A DNA stretch of 64,000 bases, taken from positions 10,589,332 through 10,653,331 of the forward strand of contig JAJLRJ010000013.1 of assembly GCA_024195265.1 (NCBI GenBank), written 5' to 3'. This stretch comes from Dendrophyllia cribrosa (lineage: Eukaryota > Cnidaria > Anthozoa > Scleractinia > Dendrophylliidae). The position numbers were made by a program, and so were the translations under genes. Under the pieces are notes generated by a model. The model had not been told where the DNA came from. It was given only the letters and a program-made list of their open reading frames with translations, and ran no database searches. Each line of letters opens with the position of its first letter. Position 1 is the first letter of the stretch. This document shows, one piece after another, positions 19,240 through 27,278 of this stretch.

Positions 19240-19938
19240 ATGACTGAGTTTGGCGCACGGCTCAATGAACTTGACAAAGAACACAAATTTACCATTCTCC
19301 GCTCGCTATACGGCAGCGATTACACAAAAGAAATACACCGCTTGTGCCTGCCGGAAAAACTTTATCAGTTGTGCGAAGATGTGGGGTTGGCAGAGATTGG
19401 GCAGCAATATCTACAAAAACATTACAATGACATGGAGATTGAACGCCGTGACCGAAGACGCCGTGAACGCCGTGAACGCCGTGACCGAAGACTCCTGTAT
19501 TGTTATGACTGTGGTGGCTCCCTTTTGCAATCAATCATTTCTTGTGAACTTTATTGTAAAAGATGCAGCCGTGTGGAAGTGCTCGATGATGCTCCGGAAT
19601 GTACGGAGCAAAACAATTTCCACAAACCAAGTCATCGGTCGGGACGAAGTTATGTGTTTGGTTATGCGTTGGACAGGCTTATAAAAAAGCTCAAATATCT
19701 GCCTGTACAGTTGACTCTCGATCAAATCCATGAAACGAAACGTGTCTTCAAAGAAATAGAAGCTCGGCTTCCGAGAATATCTTATACGTTTGTGATCTAC
19801 AAAATCCTGAACATTATAACACCGCTTGAAGCCCGGCAACGAGTGATTATTAATTACCTGAGACAACAATTGATGTCTGATGCGATGATAATCAAAAACG
19901 AATTTTTATGGAATAATGTATTCAGAACTCTGGAGTAA
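19240..19938 (+). CDS. VLTF3-like zinc transcription factor candidate, 232 aa
   Basis: An intact frame with ATATAGAC two bases before the ATG. Residues about 65-85 are an Arg-rich run (RRDRRRRERRERRDRR) encoded by a 9-15-bp tandem repeat. Two CxxC pairs follow (YCYDCGG and YCKRCSRVE), making a zinc ribbon, and then RSYVFGYALDRLIKKLKYLP and a helical C-terminus (EARQRVIINYLRQQ). A zinc ribbon followed by a helix-rich domain resembles the poxvirus A2-like/VLTF3 late transcription factors of large DNA viruses. If correct, it could recognise the common TATATAC motif. The match is by eye and moderate; any other zinc-ribbon factor is possible. Confidence 0.5.
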   Translation: MTEFGARLNELDKEHKFTILRSLYGSDYTKEIHRLCLPEKLYQLCEDVGLAEIGQQYLQKHYNDMEIERRDRRRRERRERRDRRLLYCYDCGGSLLQSIISCELYCKRCSRVEVLDDAPECTEQNNFHKPSHRSGRSYVFGYALDRLIKKLKYLPVQLTLDQIHETKRVFKEIEARLPRISYTFVIYKILNIITPLEARQRVIINYLRQQLMSDAMIIKNEFLWNNVFRTLE

Positions 19939-21034
19939 GCATTGCCGCTTGCTTCATTAAAAAAGCTTCCAAAAAGGCCTTGTCGTCGCCTGTGTTTGGA
20001 GTTGTGGCAGAGTCATCGGTGTAAGTATAATTTCTGATTCTTCCTTTCAGTTTTGATAAATTCTCATGAAAACATTCGATATGTCTTTGAATGTCCCTCA
20101 AGAAATCTGGTTTTTTAAACTCCCAAATTTCAGTGAGATCGAGCAATTTCCAAGCGAACATTGCGACAGGTTTTGGCCCTTCTCTACGCGGGTTAGAGAA
20201 CGCTTCTTTCATCGCGTTTAAACGTAGAAATTCAGCATTTTCGTCACGTTCTGTGAACGTCATTCTTATTTTACCATATGAAACCCAAATCTCTTTAGTG
20301 GCAATTGAACCCATGACATGTTCAAACAAAGCAATTTTTTGTGTTGCGCCAAGATCAATAAGTCCGACTTGATTGTTCTTGATGTTTTGTTTACTGAATA
20401 GATAACAGACTCCCCAAGCAAGAGTTGATTTGTTTTTTGTCTTGTATGTTTTTCCGGCGTTGAGAAAAGAATTGTGAGCTAAACTTGGTTCAAGCTGATT
20501 TAAAGAACACATTCTGAAATAGCCGTCAACAAACAAGCCTTTGGAGACCATGTCGCCACTCAAAGCAAGCCCTGTTTGTATCTGATCGCGATAATAGCTA
20601 GGAATTCTGTTCATCGCTATTTTTCGCTTGAACGGACACTTGAATTCTAACAAATTTAATGTGTTATCTTTATTCATGAAATAACCGTCTGGGCTACAAG
20701 TGACCTTTCGATAAAGCGGATGCTCGCTTGACAGATTAAGAGAAATGCTGTGACCAAAAACGGAAACAGAATGTTTTTGCTCAAAATACTTGCGTATAAT
20801 AGGCTCAAACAGATTGCCCCAGGTACAACCCGCATTGTTATGCATAACCGGGGGTTGAATTTTCTTTAAGAGCAAGCTTCTTCGCGTTTCGAACGGCAAA
20901 GTAGCTGTTAAAGCAGAAACTTCAAAGGCCCCAATTGTATTTTGTCTGGCTGAGAGCCAGTCGGCGCTCTTTTGTTTCAGACCAGTGTTCCTCGATTTGA
21001 GAAAGTTCATGAAAGCTTTTGTTGTCGCCATCAT
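19922..21034 (-). CDS. YqaJ/lambda-exonuclease-like PD-(D/E)XK nuclease, 370 aa
   Basis: An intact frame; start taken at 21,034 (MMATTKAFMNF) because GTATAC lies two bases upstream; 21,031 is equally possible. The N-terminus RQNTIGAFEVSALTATLPFE, followed by CTWGNLFEPIIRKYFEQKH, is the typical YqaJ lead. The catalytic core is CSPDGYF and LLEFKCPFKRKI, i.e. Asp then Glu-x-Lys. IPSYYRDQIQTGLALSG matches the downstream helix with the Gln. These enzymes resect DNA 5' to 3' for single-strand-annealing recombination in phages and large eukaryotic viruses. It converges with the VLTF3-like gene, overlapping it by 17 bp. Such a gene is not part of the minimal Polinton set. Confidence 0.85.
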   Translation of the reverse strand: MMATTKAFMNFLKSRNTGLKQKSADWLSARQNTIGAFEVSALTATLPFETRRSLLLKKIQPPVMHNNAGCTWGNLFEPIIRKYFEQKHSVSVFGHSISLNLSSEHPLYRKVTCSPDGYFMNKDNTLNLLEFKCPFKRKIAMNRIPSYYRDQIQTGLALSGDMVSKGLFVDGYFRMCSLNQLEPSLAHNSFLNAGKTYKTKNKSTLAWGVCYLFSKQNIKNNQVGLIDLGATQKIALFEHVMGSIATKEIWVSYGKIRMTFTERDENAEFLRLNAMKEAFSNPRREGPKPVAMFAWKLLDLTEIWEFKKPDFLRDIQRHIECFHENLSKLKGRIRNYTYTDDSATTPNTGDDKAFLEAFLMKQAAMLTPEF

Positions 21035-21672
21035 TGGTATACAAAGTCCGTGCGTTTTTTCAATTGGTGATAACCACACAACTCTGTTTGAAAAGCTGCG
21101 AGTGGTATCTTGCCTTCGATGAAATCAGAAACAAAGCTCAAATCTCGGATCCTAGGTAAGGGGTTGAGATCCTCCAGGTTTTTGTTTTTAAATGGTTCTT
21201 GTTCTTGCTCGTCAAGCCATGCATTCAGTTCATGCTGGCTGACATATGACTCGGCAAAAACATCTCGAACAACCTCTCGCCGTATAAAAACTCGAGGGTT
21301 GTTTTTCGCGAGAGGGCAACCATTTCTTAAATGACTGTAAACCGTTGATTTAGATAATCTCCGATTGCAGCCGGGACAAATCTCTTTCGGGTGTTTTTCT
21401 GTTCTCAGCTTCTTGCAAGCGTATTTTTGATGCTCGACAAGAGAATGCCCTTGGGTGAAGTTTAAACCACAATGTCTGCAAGTGTTGTATTCGTACGTCC
21501 CTTTGTTCTTTGCGTATAAGTCATCACCTTCTTTCAAAGGGATTCCTTTCAGAGACAAGAACTCAACAGCAGCCATAGCTCTGTTCGCCATCGTGTTTAC
21601 ACAAGAGGTGTATGGTTTCTCCAATTGGTTATGTCTCGCTTGTCGTTGCGGGAGAGGCCGGGAAAAACGCAT
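21031..21672 (-). CDS. C2H2-type zinc-finger protein, up to 213 aa
   Basis: An intact frame that overlaps the start of the nuclease gene by four bases, so the two may be co-expressed. Two zinc modules are visible: CRHCGLNFTQGHSLVEHQKYAC and, 20 residues on, CPGCNRRLSKSTVYSHLRNGC, both CxxC...H...C type. The rest is helical (REVVRDVFAESYVSQ, HELNAWLDEQEQE). The start may be 21,672 or the internal Met at 21,591 (MANRAMAAVEF), which I favour because the first 27 residues look unstructured and there is no TATATA motif near 21,672. It may be a DNA-binding partner of the adjacent nuclease. Confidence 0.65.
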   Translation of the reverse strand: MRFSRPLPQRQARHNQLEKPYTSCVNTMANRAMAAVEFLSLKGIPLKEGDDLYAKNKGTYEYNTCRHCGLNFTQGHSLVEHQKYACKKLRTEKHPKEICPGCNRRLSKSTVYSHLRNGCPLAKNNPRVFIRREVVRDVFAESYVSQHELNAWLDEQEQEPFKNKNLEDLNPLPRIRDLSFVSDFIEGKIPLAAFQTELCGYHQLKKRTDFVYQ

Positions 21673-21683
21673 TTGACCCCCTC

Positions 21684-22256
21684 TTACGAGGTTTGAGAGA
21701 AAGGAGGGACCAGGGTGGGGATTGCCTCCTCTACGTTTGAACCAAATAAAACCCAGCCGAGGGGACTTTTTCGAATGACTAGATTGTCCTGCACTTTCGT
21801 TTGGCCTATGTGGAAAAGAGGGTAATTGATTCCTATGAGAATGTCAATTGGCCCAGCCTTTCTGTTGAGCTCATTCGCCGGAATGCCAAAGACAATTGCC
21901 ATCTCATTCATATCTACAGCTTTGGATTCTGTCAATATTTCGGGGAGGCCAATAGCTTGTATCGATTGAACTGTCTTTTGATCACTTGTGCACAGAGGGA
22001 CTTTATACAACTTAGTCAAAAGAACTTCTGACTTTCCACAAATATTAATGGTGCGAAACACCAGGGTCTTTCTTTCTAGACCTAATGACTCTGCAAAAAC
22101 GTTCCGGATAAAAGACATTTGTGAGCCTGTATCCAATAAGACGTTAGCTTCCGTAAACGTGTTGGCGTTTGATGGAACGGCTGCTGTTATCAACGGAAAC
22201 AACGGATTGAATTCCTCAAAGGAAAATATTGGTTCGTTGGCGCAGGGTTGTGCCAT
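21684..22256 (-). CDS. retropepsin-like aspartic protease, BEL/Pao DUF1758 type, 190 aa
   Basis: Start at 22,256 (MAQPCANEP), four bases behind a TATATAC motif. Residues 39-47 read VLLDTGSQM, the Asp-Thr-Gly active-site loop, followed by SFIRNVFAESLGL. Near residue 140, IDILIGINYPL is the second hydrophobic-hydrophobic-Gly motif, and LVIRKSPLGWVLFGS matches the LGWVLxG signature of the DUF1758 peptidases encoded by BEL/Pao retrotransposons. One DTG per chain implies a homodimer. No gag, reverse transcriptase or LTR surrounds it, and it uses the element's own promoter motif and TIR-adjacent position, so it is cargo. It may process virion proteins in place of the usual adenain-type cysteine protease, which I did not find. 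Confidence 0.85.
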   Translation of the reverse strand: MAQPCANEPIFSFEEFNPLFPLITAAVPSNANTFTEANVLLDTGSQMSFIRNVFAESLGLERKTLVFRTINICGKSEVLLTKLYKVPLCTSDQKTVQSIQAIGLPEILTESKAVDMNEMAIVFGIPANELNRKAGPIDILIGINYPLFHIGQTKVQDNLVIRKSPLGWVLFGSNVEEAIPTLVPPFSQTS

Positions 22257-22260
22257 CCCG

Positions 22261-22268
22261 TATATACA
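22261..22268 (-). promoter_or_regulatory. TATATAC start motif of the terminal protease
   Basis: On the minus strand CCCTGTATATAC lies four bases before the ATG at 22,256, mirroring CCCTGTATATAA before the polymerase ATG at the other end. The two ends thus share promoter sequence as well as TIR. Confidence 0.65.
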
Positions 22269-22281
22269 GGGTTTACATTTC

Positions 22282-22502
22282 TTCAATTGGCTATACCTCC
22301 CTGTGGTGGTGATCTCGTACCGGACTAGCATTCACAGTGAGTAGTTAGGAGCGTTGGGGCGTTCGGGACCACCAAAAATAAGGCCCCAAATGCCCGAGTT
22401 ACGCCCTCACACGAGGAATGACAATGACTCGTGTGAGGGCGTAACTCGGGCATTTGGGGCCTTATTTTTGGTGGTCCCGAACCCCCAACGCTCCTAACTA
22501 CT
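22282..22502 (-). repeat. right terminal inverted repeat, 221 bp, with 163-bp foldback (22,340-22,502)
   Basis: Reverse complement of 5,144-5,364 with few changes. The outer 163 bp forms a hairpin with the same arm and loop as the left end, including the one-base arm asymmetry (GGGGGTTC outer, GGGGCGTTC inner). Conservation of that asymmetry at both ends indicates that ends are copied from one another during replication. Confidence 0.95.
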
Positions 22503-22507
22503 GATCT
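22503..22507. repeat. right copy of target-site duplication GATCT
   Basis: GATCT directly follows the last base of the right TIR (CCTAACTACT) and equals 5,139-5,143. Confidence 0.8.
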
Positions 22508-22538
22508 CGTGCCAGGCGTCACTTGAATGTAAAAATAC

Positions 22539-22718
22539 AAAACTGAATGCAGTGCTGGTACTACGGCAAAGGGCAGATTTATTAATGGCCAATATTTCGA
22601 CTAATAGTATTAGTCTTCCTCAGGGCCAGGGCTGTACTGAAAGAAAATATTGTAACGGTTCCTAAAATTTGAAAATTACATGGTTATAAATGATTGGCTA
22701 ATACATGACATGTAGACA
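22539..22718 (-). repeat. left inverted copy of the Penelope terminal repeat
   Basis: Reverse complement of 23,923-24,101. It contains, read on the minus strand, CCCTGAGGA, a perfect 8-bp palindromic stem (GACTAATA/TATTAGTC) and CGAAATATT: the arrangement of a hammerhead ribozyme core (CUGANGA, stem II, GAAA). Confidence 0.8.
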
Positions 22719-23100
22719 AGACTATCTAAACAAATGCTACAGACAATTAAACAACCAACAGTTCTATAAGAAGGTCAATGCAGATCCCACCGAAAGCGTT
22801 AACAAAAGAGTCCGTTTCTACCTCAAAAGGCTTTTATCTGAGGGCATTATAGACAAGGAAACCCACCACTATTTAACCCCGCAAGATCCAAAAGCTGGTC
22901 GCTTTTATATCCTGCCTAAAATTCACAAAGCTGGAAACCCAGGTCGACCTATTGTCTCAGCAAATGGACATCGTACTGAAAAAATATCAGAGTTCTTTAG
23001 TTTTCATCTTAATCCTCTGGTGCAGACACTGCCATCTTATGTAAAGAACACCACCCAACTGCTGAAAAAACTTAAAGAAATCAATGTCTATTATATGTAA
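22705..23100 (+). pseudogene. Penelope reverse transcriptase, N-terminal part
   Basis: About 130 codons with RVRFYLKRLLSEGIID, then FYILPKIHKAGNPGRPIVS and FFSFHLNPLVQTLPSYVK. LPKIHK...GRPI is the fingers-region signature of Penelope-like reverse transcriptases. The catalytic YxDD part that should follow is missing: at 23,100 the frame stops and the sequence resumes at 23,103-23,127 with the C-terminal thumb region. This is an internal deletion and cannot be active. Confidence 0.85.
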
Positions 23101-23102
23101 TA

Positions 23103-23856
23103 AAAAGAGATTATAAAGAACGTTTTGTGAGAGAGCAATTTTCAAGAGCCAAACAAATACCCAGAAGTGAGACATTACTGGAACATAATCGGGATAAAGA
23201 TAAATCCCCAGTCCCGTTCACCATCACCTATAACCCAGCACTACCTGATATTCAAGAAATACTTCACAAGAAACAACCTATTCTCCATTCCACAAATCAC
23301 CTGCAAAAAATATTCAAAGATATTCCTTTCATCGCTTACCGTCGTTCACCAAACCTTCGCGACCTTTAGGTTAGAGCTAAACTAAAAAACACTAAAACGA
23401 CACCAAAGCCCACCTCTGGCACTTTCCGCTGCAACTCCACTCATGGATGTCTCACCTGCCCTTACATTTGACAATGGTAGAACTTCGTATACTTTTAGCA
23501 ACACCGGGGAAATTAGACAAATAAAACAACATTTAACTTGTAATTCTAGTAACCTCGCATATATGATAGAATGTAAAAAATGTAAAAAACAGTATATAGG
23601 GGAAACCAAACGCACGATTCGTGAACGCTTCACAGAACGCAGACAAGGAACAAACAACCCACGCCACGCCAACTCCACAGCAGCGGTCCCTACACATTTC
23701 AACTAACCAGGCCACTCTTCTGCAGACATGAGACTCATCCCGCTTGAACTGCAGCCTACCATCAATGCTTCCCGTCGAAAAGCACGCGAGGACTTTTTAA
23801 TTCATAGAGGGAACACTTTGTCACCAGAAGGCATTAACCGAAGGAACGAACGCTGA
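23103..23856 (+). pseudogene. Penelope C-terminus with GIY-YIG endonuclease
   Basis: From 23,127 on, PVPFTITYNPALPDI and FIAYRRSPNLRDL run to an in-frame TAG at about 23,367, after which the frame would continue. A second frame holds HGCLTCP-like Cys pairs and SSNLAYMIECKKCKKQYIGETKRTIR, the GIY-YIG nuclease core with Tyr, Gly and Arg residues that nick target DNA. The element's end reads PLELQPTIN, then INRRNER before the stop near 23,855. At least one nonsense and one frameshift are present. Confidence 0.8.
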
Positions 23857-23922
23857 ACTCATTTTTGTATCATACACTATATATGTCATATATTATTTTT
23901 ATCTTATGTTTACAAGTGCGCT

Positions 23923-24101
23923 GTCTACATGTCATGTATTAGCCAATCATTTATAACCATGTAATTTTCAAATTTAAGGAGCCGTTACAATATTTTTTTT
24001 CAATACAGCCCTGGCCCTGAGGAAGACTAATACTATTAGTCGAAATATTGGCCATTAATAAATATGCCCTTTGCCGTAGTACCAGCGTTGCATTCAGTTT
24101 T
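23923..24101 (+). repeat. right inverted copy of the Penelope terminal repeat, with hammerhead-like core
   Basis: At 24,011-24,053 the plus strand reads GGCCCTGAGGA, a 17-base palindromic stretch (GACTAATACTATTAGTC) and GAAATATTGGCC. Hammerhead ribozymes require CUGANGA, a stem, and GAAA, and Penelope-like elements are known to carry them in terminal repeats. The stem II loop here is extremely short, so activity is unproven. Confidence 0.6.
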
Positions 24102-25248
24102 GGGTTTAGAAACCTAGATGGTACATGTTTCCTTTGCGGTCCGCACACTGCAACGATGAACTTGTTTTTTTTTCTAATTTGAAGGTAAAAAAATGCAAAT
24201 TTCAAAAAACGTGGCTGTCAATATTGTTGCCATGGAAACATCAATTTATATAATCATAAAATGTCATACCAAATTGTTGTCAGATAAATTTTAGGAAAAG
24301 TCGCGAAGTTTACATTTTTGATTGTGTTGATTTCATATAAAAAAAAGGTTATGAATGTTGAAAGTTAGTGCGCCCCCCAGCCCCCCCCCCCCCCCCCCCC
24401 CCCCCCACCTCACCCCCACCCCACCAGGCAAAATAGGTTAACCTGTTTCACAAACACTAAATCGTTTAGTTAAATTCTTATTTCCTCATAATTCTGATCA
24501 TTTCAAGTTGGTACATCCTTTAACACCAGTCTGGGGCCAAGCTCAACTACTCAGACGTTAAAATGGGCCCTTTCGAATAACAGTTTTATATATCATATAT
24601 GGAGGTTAAAAGTGCTTTTTTGTAGAAATATCCCATTTCGGGTAGAAAGAATTATTTGGTCTGTGTGCGAAGTAGCGTGTGATGGACTAGAAGACGGTGC
24701 AAATACCTAATTGTTGTAGAGAGTGCGAAGAGGCCTTAATAGCACCTGGACATCAGGTAAAACCGCGGTGGATTTAAACTATATCACGGGATCTTTTCTT
24801 GGGGATGGTATTTTGGTCTTAATTGATATTCTGCATTAAAAGGCAGGATAGCAGACGATACATCTTTCTTCTAGGAGACGACTAATGGTCTGGTCACGAA
24901 ACACTGAACGCTTAGTCATATGCAAATTTGGGTCAGATCAGTGTAGTTTCTTCAGAGACAGGCAAAGAAACTCGCATGAGAAATGGAGAAATGTTTTAAC
25001 ACAAAGTGGCAATGAAGTTTTTTTCTAAAATAGAGTTAGTGGCTAAAAAGTGGACTATTTTCTCCTGTTGGCCAAAATAGCGGATTCTAGTTCGTGCGGC
25101 GGCAGTGTAAAATGTTTGTTATTTGGCCAATCACCTTACCGCATATATATATCATTTTGTTCAGTTTTAATACGTGAAGTGATTTTCACTTTATCAAGAA
25201 AGTCTTAGAGCAAACGGCAATTCGAGTGTTGCGAATTTTTTTTTTCAG
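24102..25248 (+). other. intron with repeat fragment and 26-base C run
   Basis: Between about 24,108 and 24,440 lies a truncated copy of the poly(C)-bearing MITE family (TTTGCGGTCCGCACA at the left, a 26-base C run at 24,381-24,406 and CAGGCAAAATAGG at the right). The remaining 800 bp to the next LRR exon has no ORF or motif I can support. Confidence 0.5.
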
Positions 25249-25320
25249 ATTACTCGGCGAGAACCGCCTCCAGGAAATACCTAAACAAGCTTTTAAGAAC
25301 ACGAAGAGTCTCAAAATAAT
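25249..25320 (+). CDS. LRR exon 2 of the receptor-like gene
   Basis: Acceptor TTTTTTTCAG, a 72-nt exon encoding LLGENRLQEIPKQAF and TKSLKIM, donor GTACGT. Phase 2 at both ends, so it joins exon 1 (4,709-4,780) in frame across a 20.5-kb intron that contains the Polinton and the Penelope element. Without them the intron would be about 1.5 kb. Confidence 0.75.
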
Positions 25321-25466
25321 GTACGTTAGGAACTGGAGTAACATATAAATAACTATTTTCTTGTTGCATATTTTTACTGTATGTTTGTGTTGTAATTGTC
25401 ATTACGTACAGCACGATTCCTGAGTCCCTCTTGTTCAAGTGAAACCACTATTTTGTTTTCATTTAG

Positions 25467-25538
25467 ATCGCTCCAGAAGAACCAACTCCAGAAAATCCCT
25501 GATCAGGCCTTCAAGAACCTAATGAGTCTTAAATTAAT
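25467..25538 (+). CDS. LRR exon 3 of the receptor-like gene
   Basis: Acceptor CATTTAG, 72 nt, donor GTACGC (a weaker donor). Encodes SLQKNQLQKIPDQAF and LMSLKLM, nearly a duplicate of exon 2 in protein. Phase 2 at both ends. Confidence 0.75.
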
Positions 25539-25785
25539 GTACGCAAGTAAATAAAGAGTACTCGTTTTACCCTTTAGTTGCCTATTAAATAAAAGCGAAC
25601 CAGAGCTGTGTAATTAAGCTTTTGATTCGTAAAGCCGCATTTGGGATCACTGTAAAGATATACTCTTTGTACCACCTGTGACAGAAGTTCTTGGAATACA
25701 TTCCTGAACCACAGGGAGCCTTTACATCTGATATGATTAAAACATTAATACAATTTGGACATTTACCTTTGCTTCATACTTTGTT

Positions 25786-25935
25786 TTTGTAAATGATGCC
25801 TTTAGTCTTGTGAATGGTGCCTTTATTTTTGTAAATGATGCCTTTAATTTCGTAAATGGTGTCTTTAATTTCGTAATTGGTGCCTTTATTTTCGCAAATG
25901 GTGCCTCGATTTTCGTAAGTGCTGCCTTTCTTATT
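25786..25935 (+). repeat. minisatellite of about 21-22 bp units
   Basis: Six or seven units of the type GTGCCTTTATTTTTGTAAAT with variation. The same unit, inverted (AAAGGCACCATTTACAAAA), forms a longer array at about 31,575-31,835, and each array borders one copy of a shared sequence block in inverted orientation. Confidence 0.7.
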
Positions 25936-25941
25936 CAGAGG

Positions 25942-26230
25942 TCTGGTGACAACTTTCAGGTGACGTAACCGAGAAAGGCTGGGGCTCAGTTTTACATGAA
26001 ATTCAAAATGGCCGACTTTGTTGAAGGCCTTCGCAACCTTAGGGGAACTTGGAAGTATTTACTGTAGCTTAACAGACCCCTCGCAAATGTTATAATGTCC
26101 AAGAAGCACTAGAGAAGATTGATCACATTGTTGACGCTGTTAATCGTTTGGATTCTGTAATAAGATTGCCGATGGATGTATATTGAGACATTTCACATGT
26201 CCATGAGAATTCTTGAACAAAAAGTTAATT
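25942..26230 (+). pseudogene. degraded copy of the MAD...LLQML family gene
   Basis: The leader GGTGACGTAACCGAGAAAGG and the start AAAATGGCCGACTTTGTTGAAGG are shared with the minus-strand ORF at 31,165-31,506, but this copy hits a stop after about 17 codons and lacks an open frame. It is the left member of the inverted pair with 31,302-31,561. Confidence 0.55.
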
Positions 26231-26724
26231 TTTGATAACCTCATCGCCGCTTTCTTAAAGGATATGAGCAAAAGGTTTCGCATTAACTTCCTTTGTTAGT
26301 TCCTCCAACGTGGTCACCACGTCATTGTCATTTGAATCTCAAGGGATTGACAAGTCGCAAATCATCAATACGGGTAACGTGCATTCCATTTTTTGCCAGC
26401 AACTCGGATGCAGATAAAATCAAAGGCTCCGATGAGCCAACTCGTTAATACAAAAAAAAAAAAACGTTCATACCCTCGCTACCTCCTACGTCCAAGTCCT
26501 CAACTTCCCCTCATTCTAACGCTGTCCTCATGGGTAAGGCAGGTGACCATTACATATCGCAGGGTAAGGGTTAGGGTTACCATTATTACAGGTGACCATT
26601 AAATATCGCGGGCTCAATGTTTATAGCCGATCAAGTAAGCGATCAAATGATCGATCGTGCGAAATTGTCCCCACCTGCTATTACTTGTAATAATCAGAGA
26701 TTAAGAGTGCGTTCGACATGTTCG

Positions 26725-27278
26725 TTAACCCTATTCGGCCTGAGCTTTTTTTGAGTTCCTGAGCCTTGGGGGGGGGGGGGGGGGGGGGCACATTGTGCCC
26801 CCCCCCCCCCCTTCGTAACTTCAAGAACATTAAGGCTATGACAATGAAACCTAGAGGGTACATAGTACGTCCAAAACTGTCTCCTTTGAGATGACGTTAT
26901 ATGACGTAGTTATTAGGTAATTAGTTATACGGCCGCCATCTTGGATCCACCATCTTGGATTTCTGAAATTTTTTAAAACCTTTTAAAAACCGTCCAAATT
27001 GACTCACAATTAATCAAAACCAATAAATAAATGCTAAATGACGTAAAAATACAGAAGTTATACCAATAAACATTGTTTTTCTTCATTCAAAGGTATAAAT
27101 ATCCAAATTTAAAAAAGCATGGCTGTCAAAATCTTGTTGCCATGGAAACATCAAGTCACGTGATCAAAAAATTTTCAATGAAATTGTTGCCAGATAAATT
27201 TTAGGAAAAGTCACAAAGTTTGATGGCGTTTGAATACATATTAAAGAAGTTATGAATGTTGAAAGTTAGTTAGGGTTA
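26725..27278 (+). mobile_element. MITE of the poly(G/C)-bearing family
   Basis: The ends are TTAACCCTATTC and TTAGGGTTAA. The interior contains a 21-base G run at 26,768-26,788 and a nearby C run, then TACATAGTACGTCCAAAAC, GACGTAGTTATTAGG, GCCGCCATCTTGGAT and ATGGCTGTCAAAATC. The same order of motifs recurs at 38,090-38,606 and 57,042-58,192. No coding capacity. Confidence 0.7.

Larger units (their letters stand above)
5144..22502. mobile_element. Polinton/Maverick virus-like DNA transposon, 17,359 bp
   Basis: The ends are 221-bp TIRs beginning AGTAGTTAGG (Polinton ends classically start with AG), bounded by GATCT on both sides. The cargo includes protein-primed DNA polymerase B, a DDE integrase, an FtsK/HerA-type ATPase and a set of structural-looking genes. 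These are the defining self-synthesising transposon functions: replication by a protein-primed polymerase, integration by a retroviral-type integrase, and probable virion formation. It lies inside an intron of the LRR receptor gene. Polymerase, ATPase, probable capsid and several small genes are interrupted, so this copy is probably not autonomous today, although small-indel assembly errors could account for some breaks. Confidence 0.95.
22539..24101 (+). mobile_element. internally deleted Penelope-like retroelement
   Basis: A 1.56-kb unit with inverted end copies (22,539-22,718 and 23,923-24,101, about 180 bp) surrounds broken coding regions for a Penelope-type reverse transcriptase and a GIY-YIG endonuclease. 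Penelope-like elements often have inverted or direct terminal copies from complex insertion. Its left end lies 31 bp from the Polinton target site, so the two insertions are neighbours in the same intron. Confidence 0.85.

Noticed and set aside
26560..26590. Telomere-like TTAGGG phrases
   Set aside because: Only a few imperfect units (AGGGTAAGGGTTAGGGTTA); not a telomeric array.
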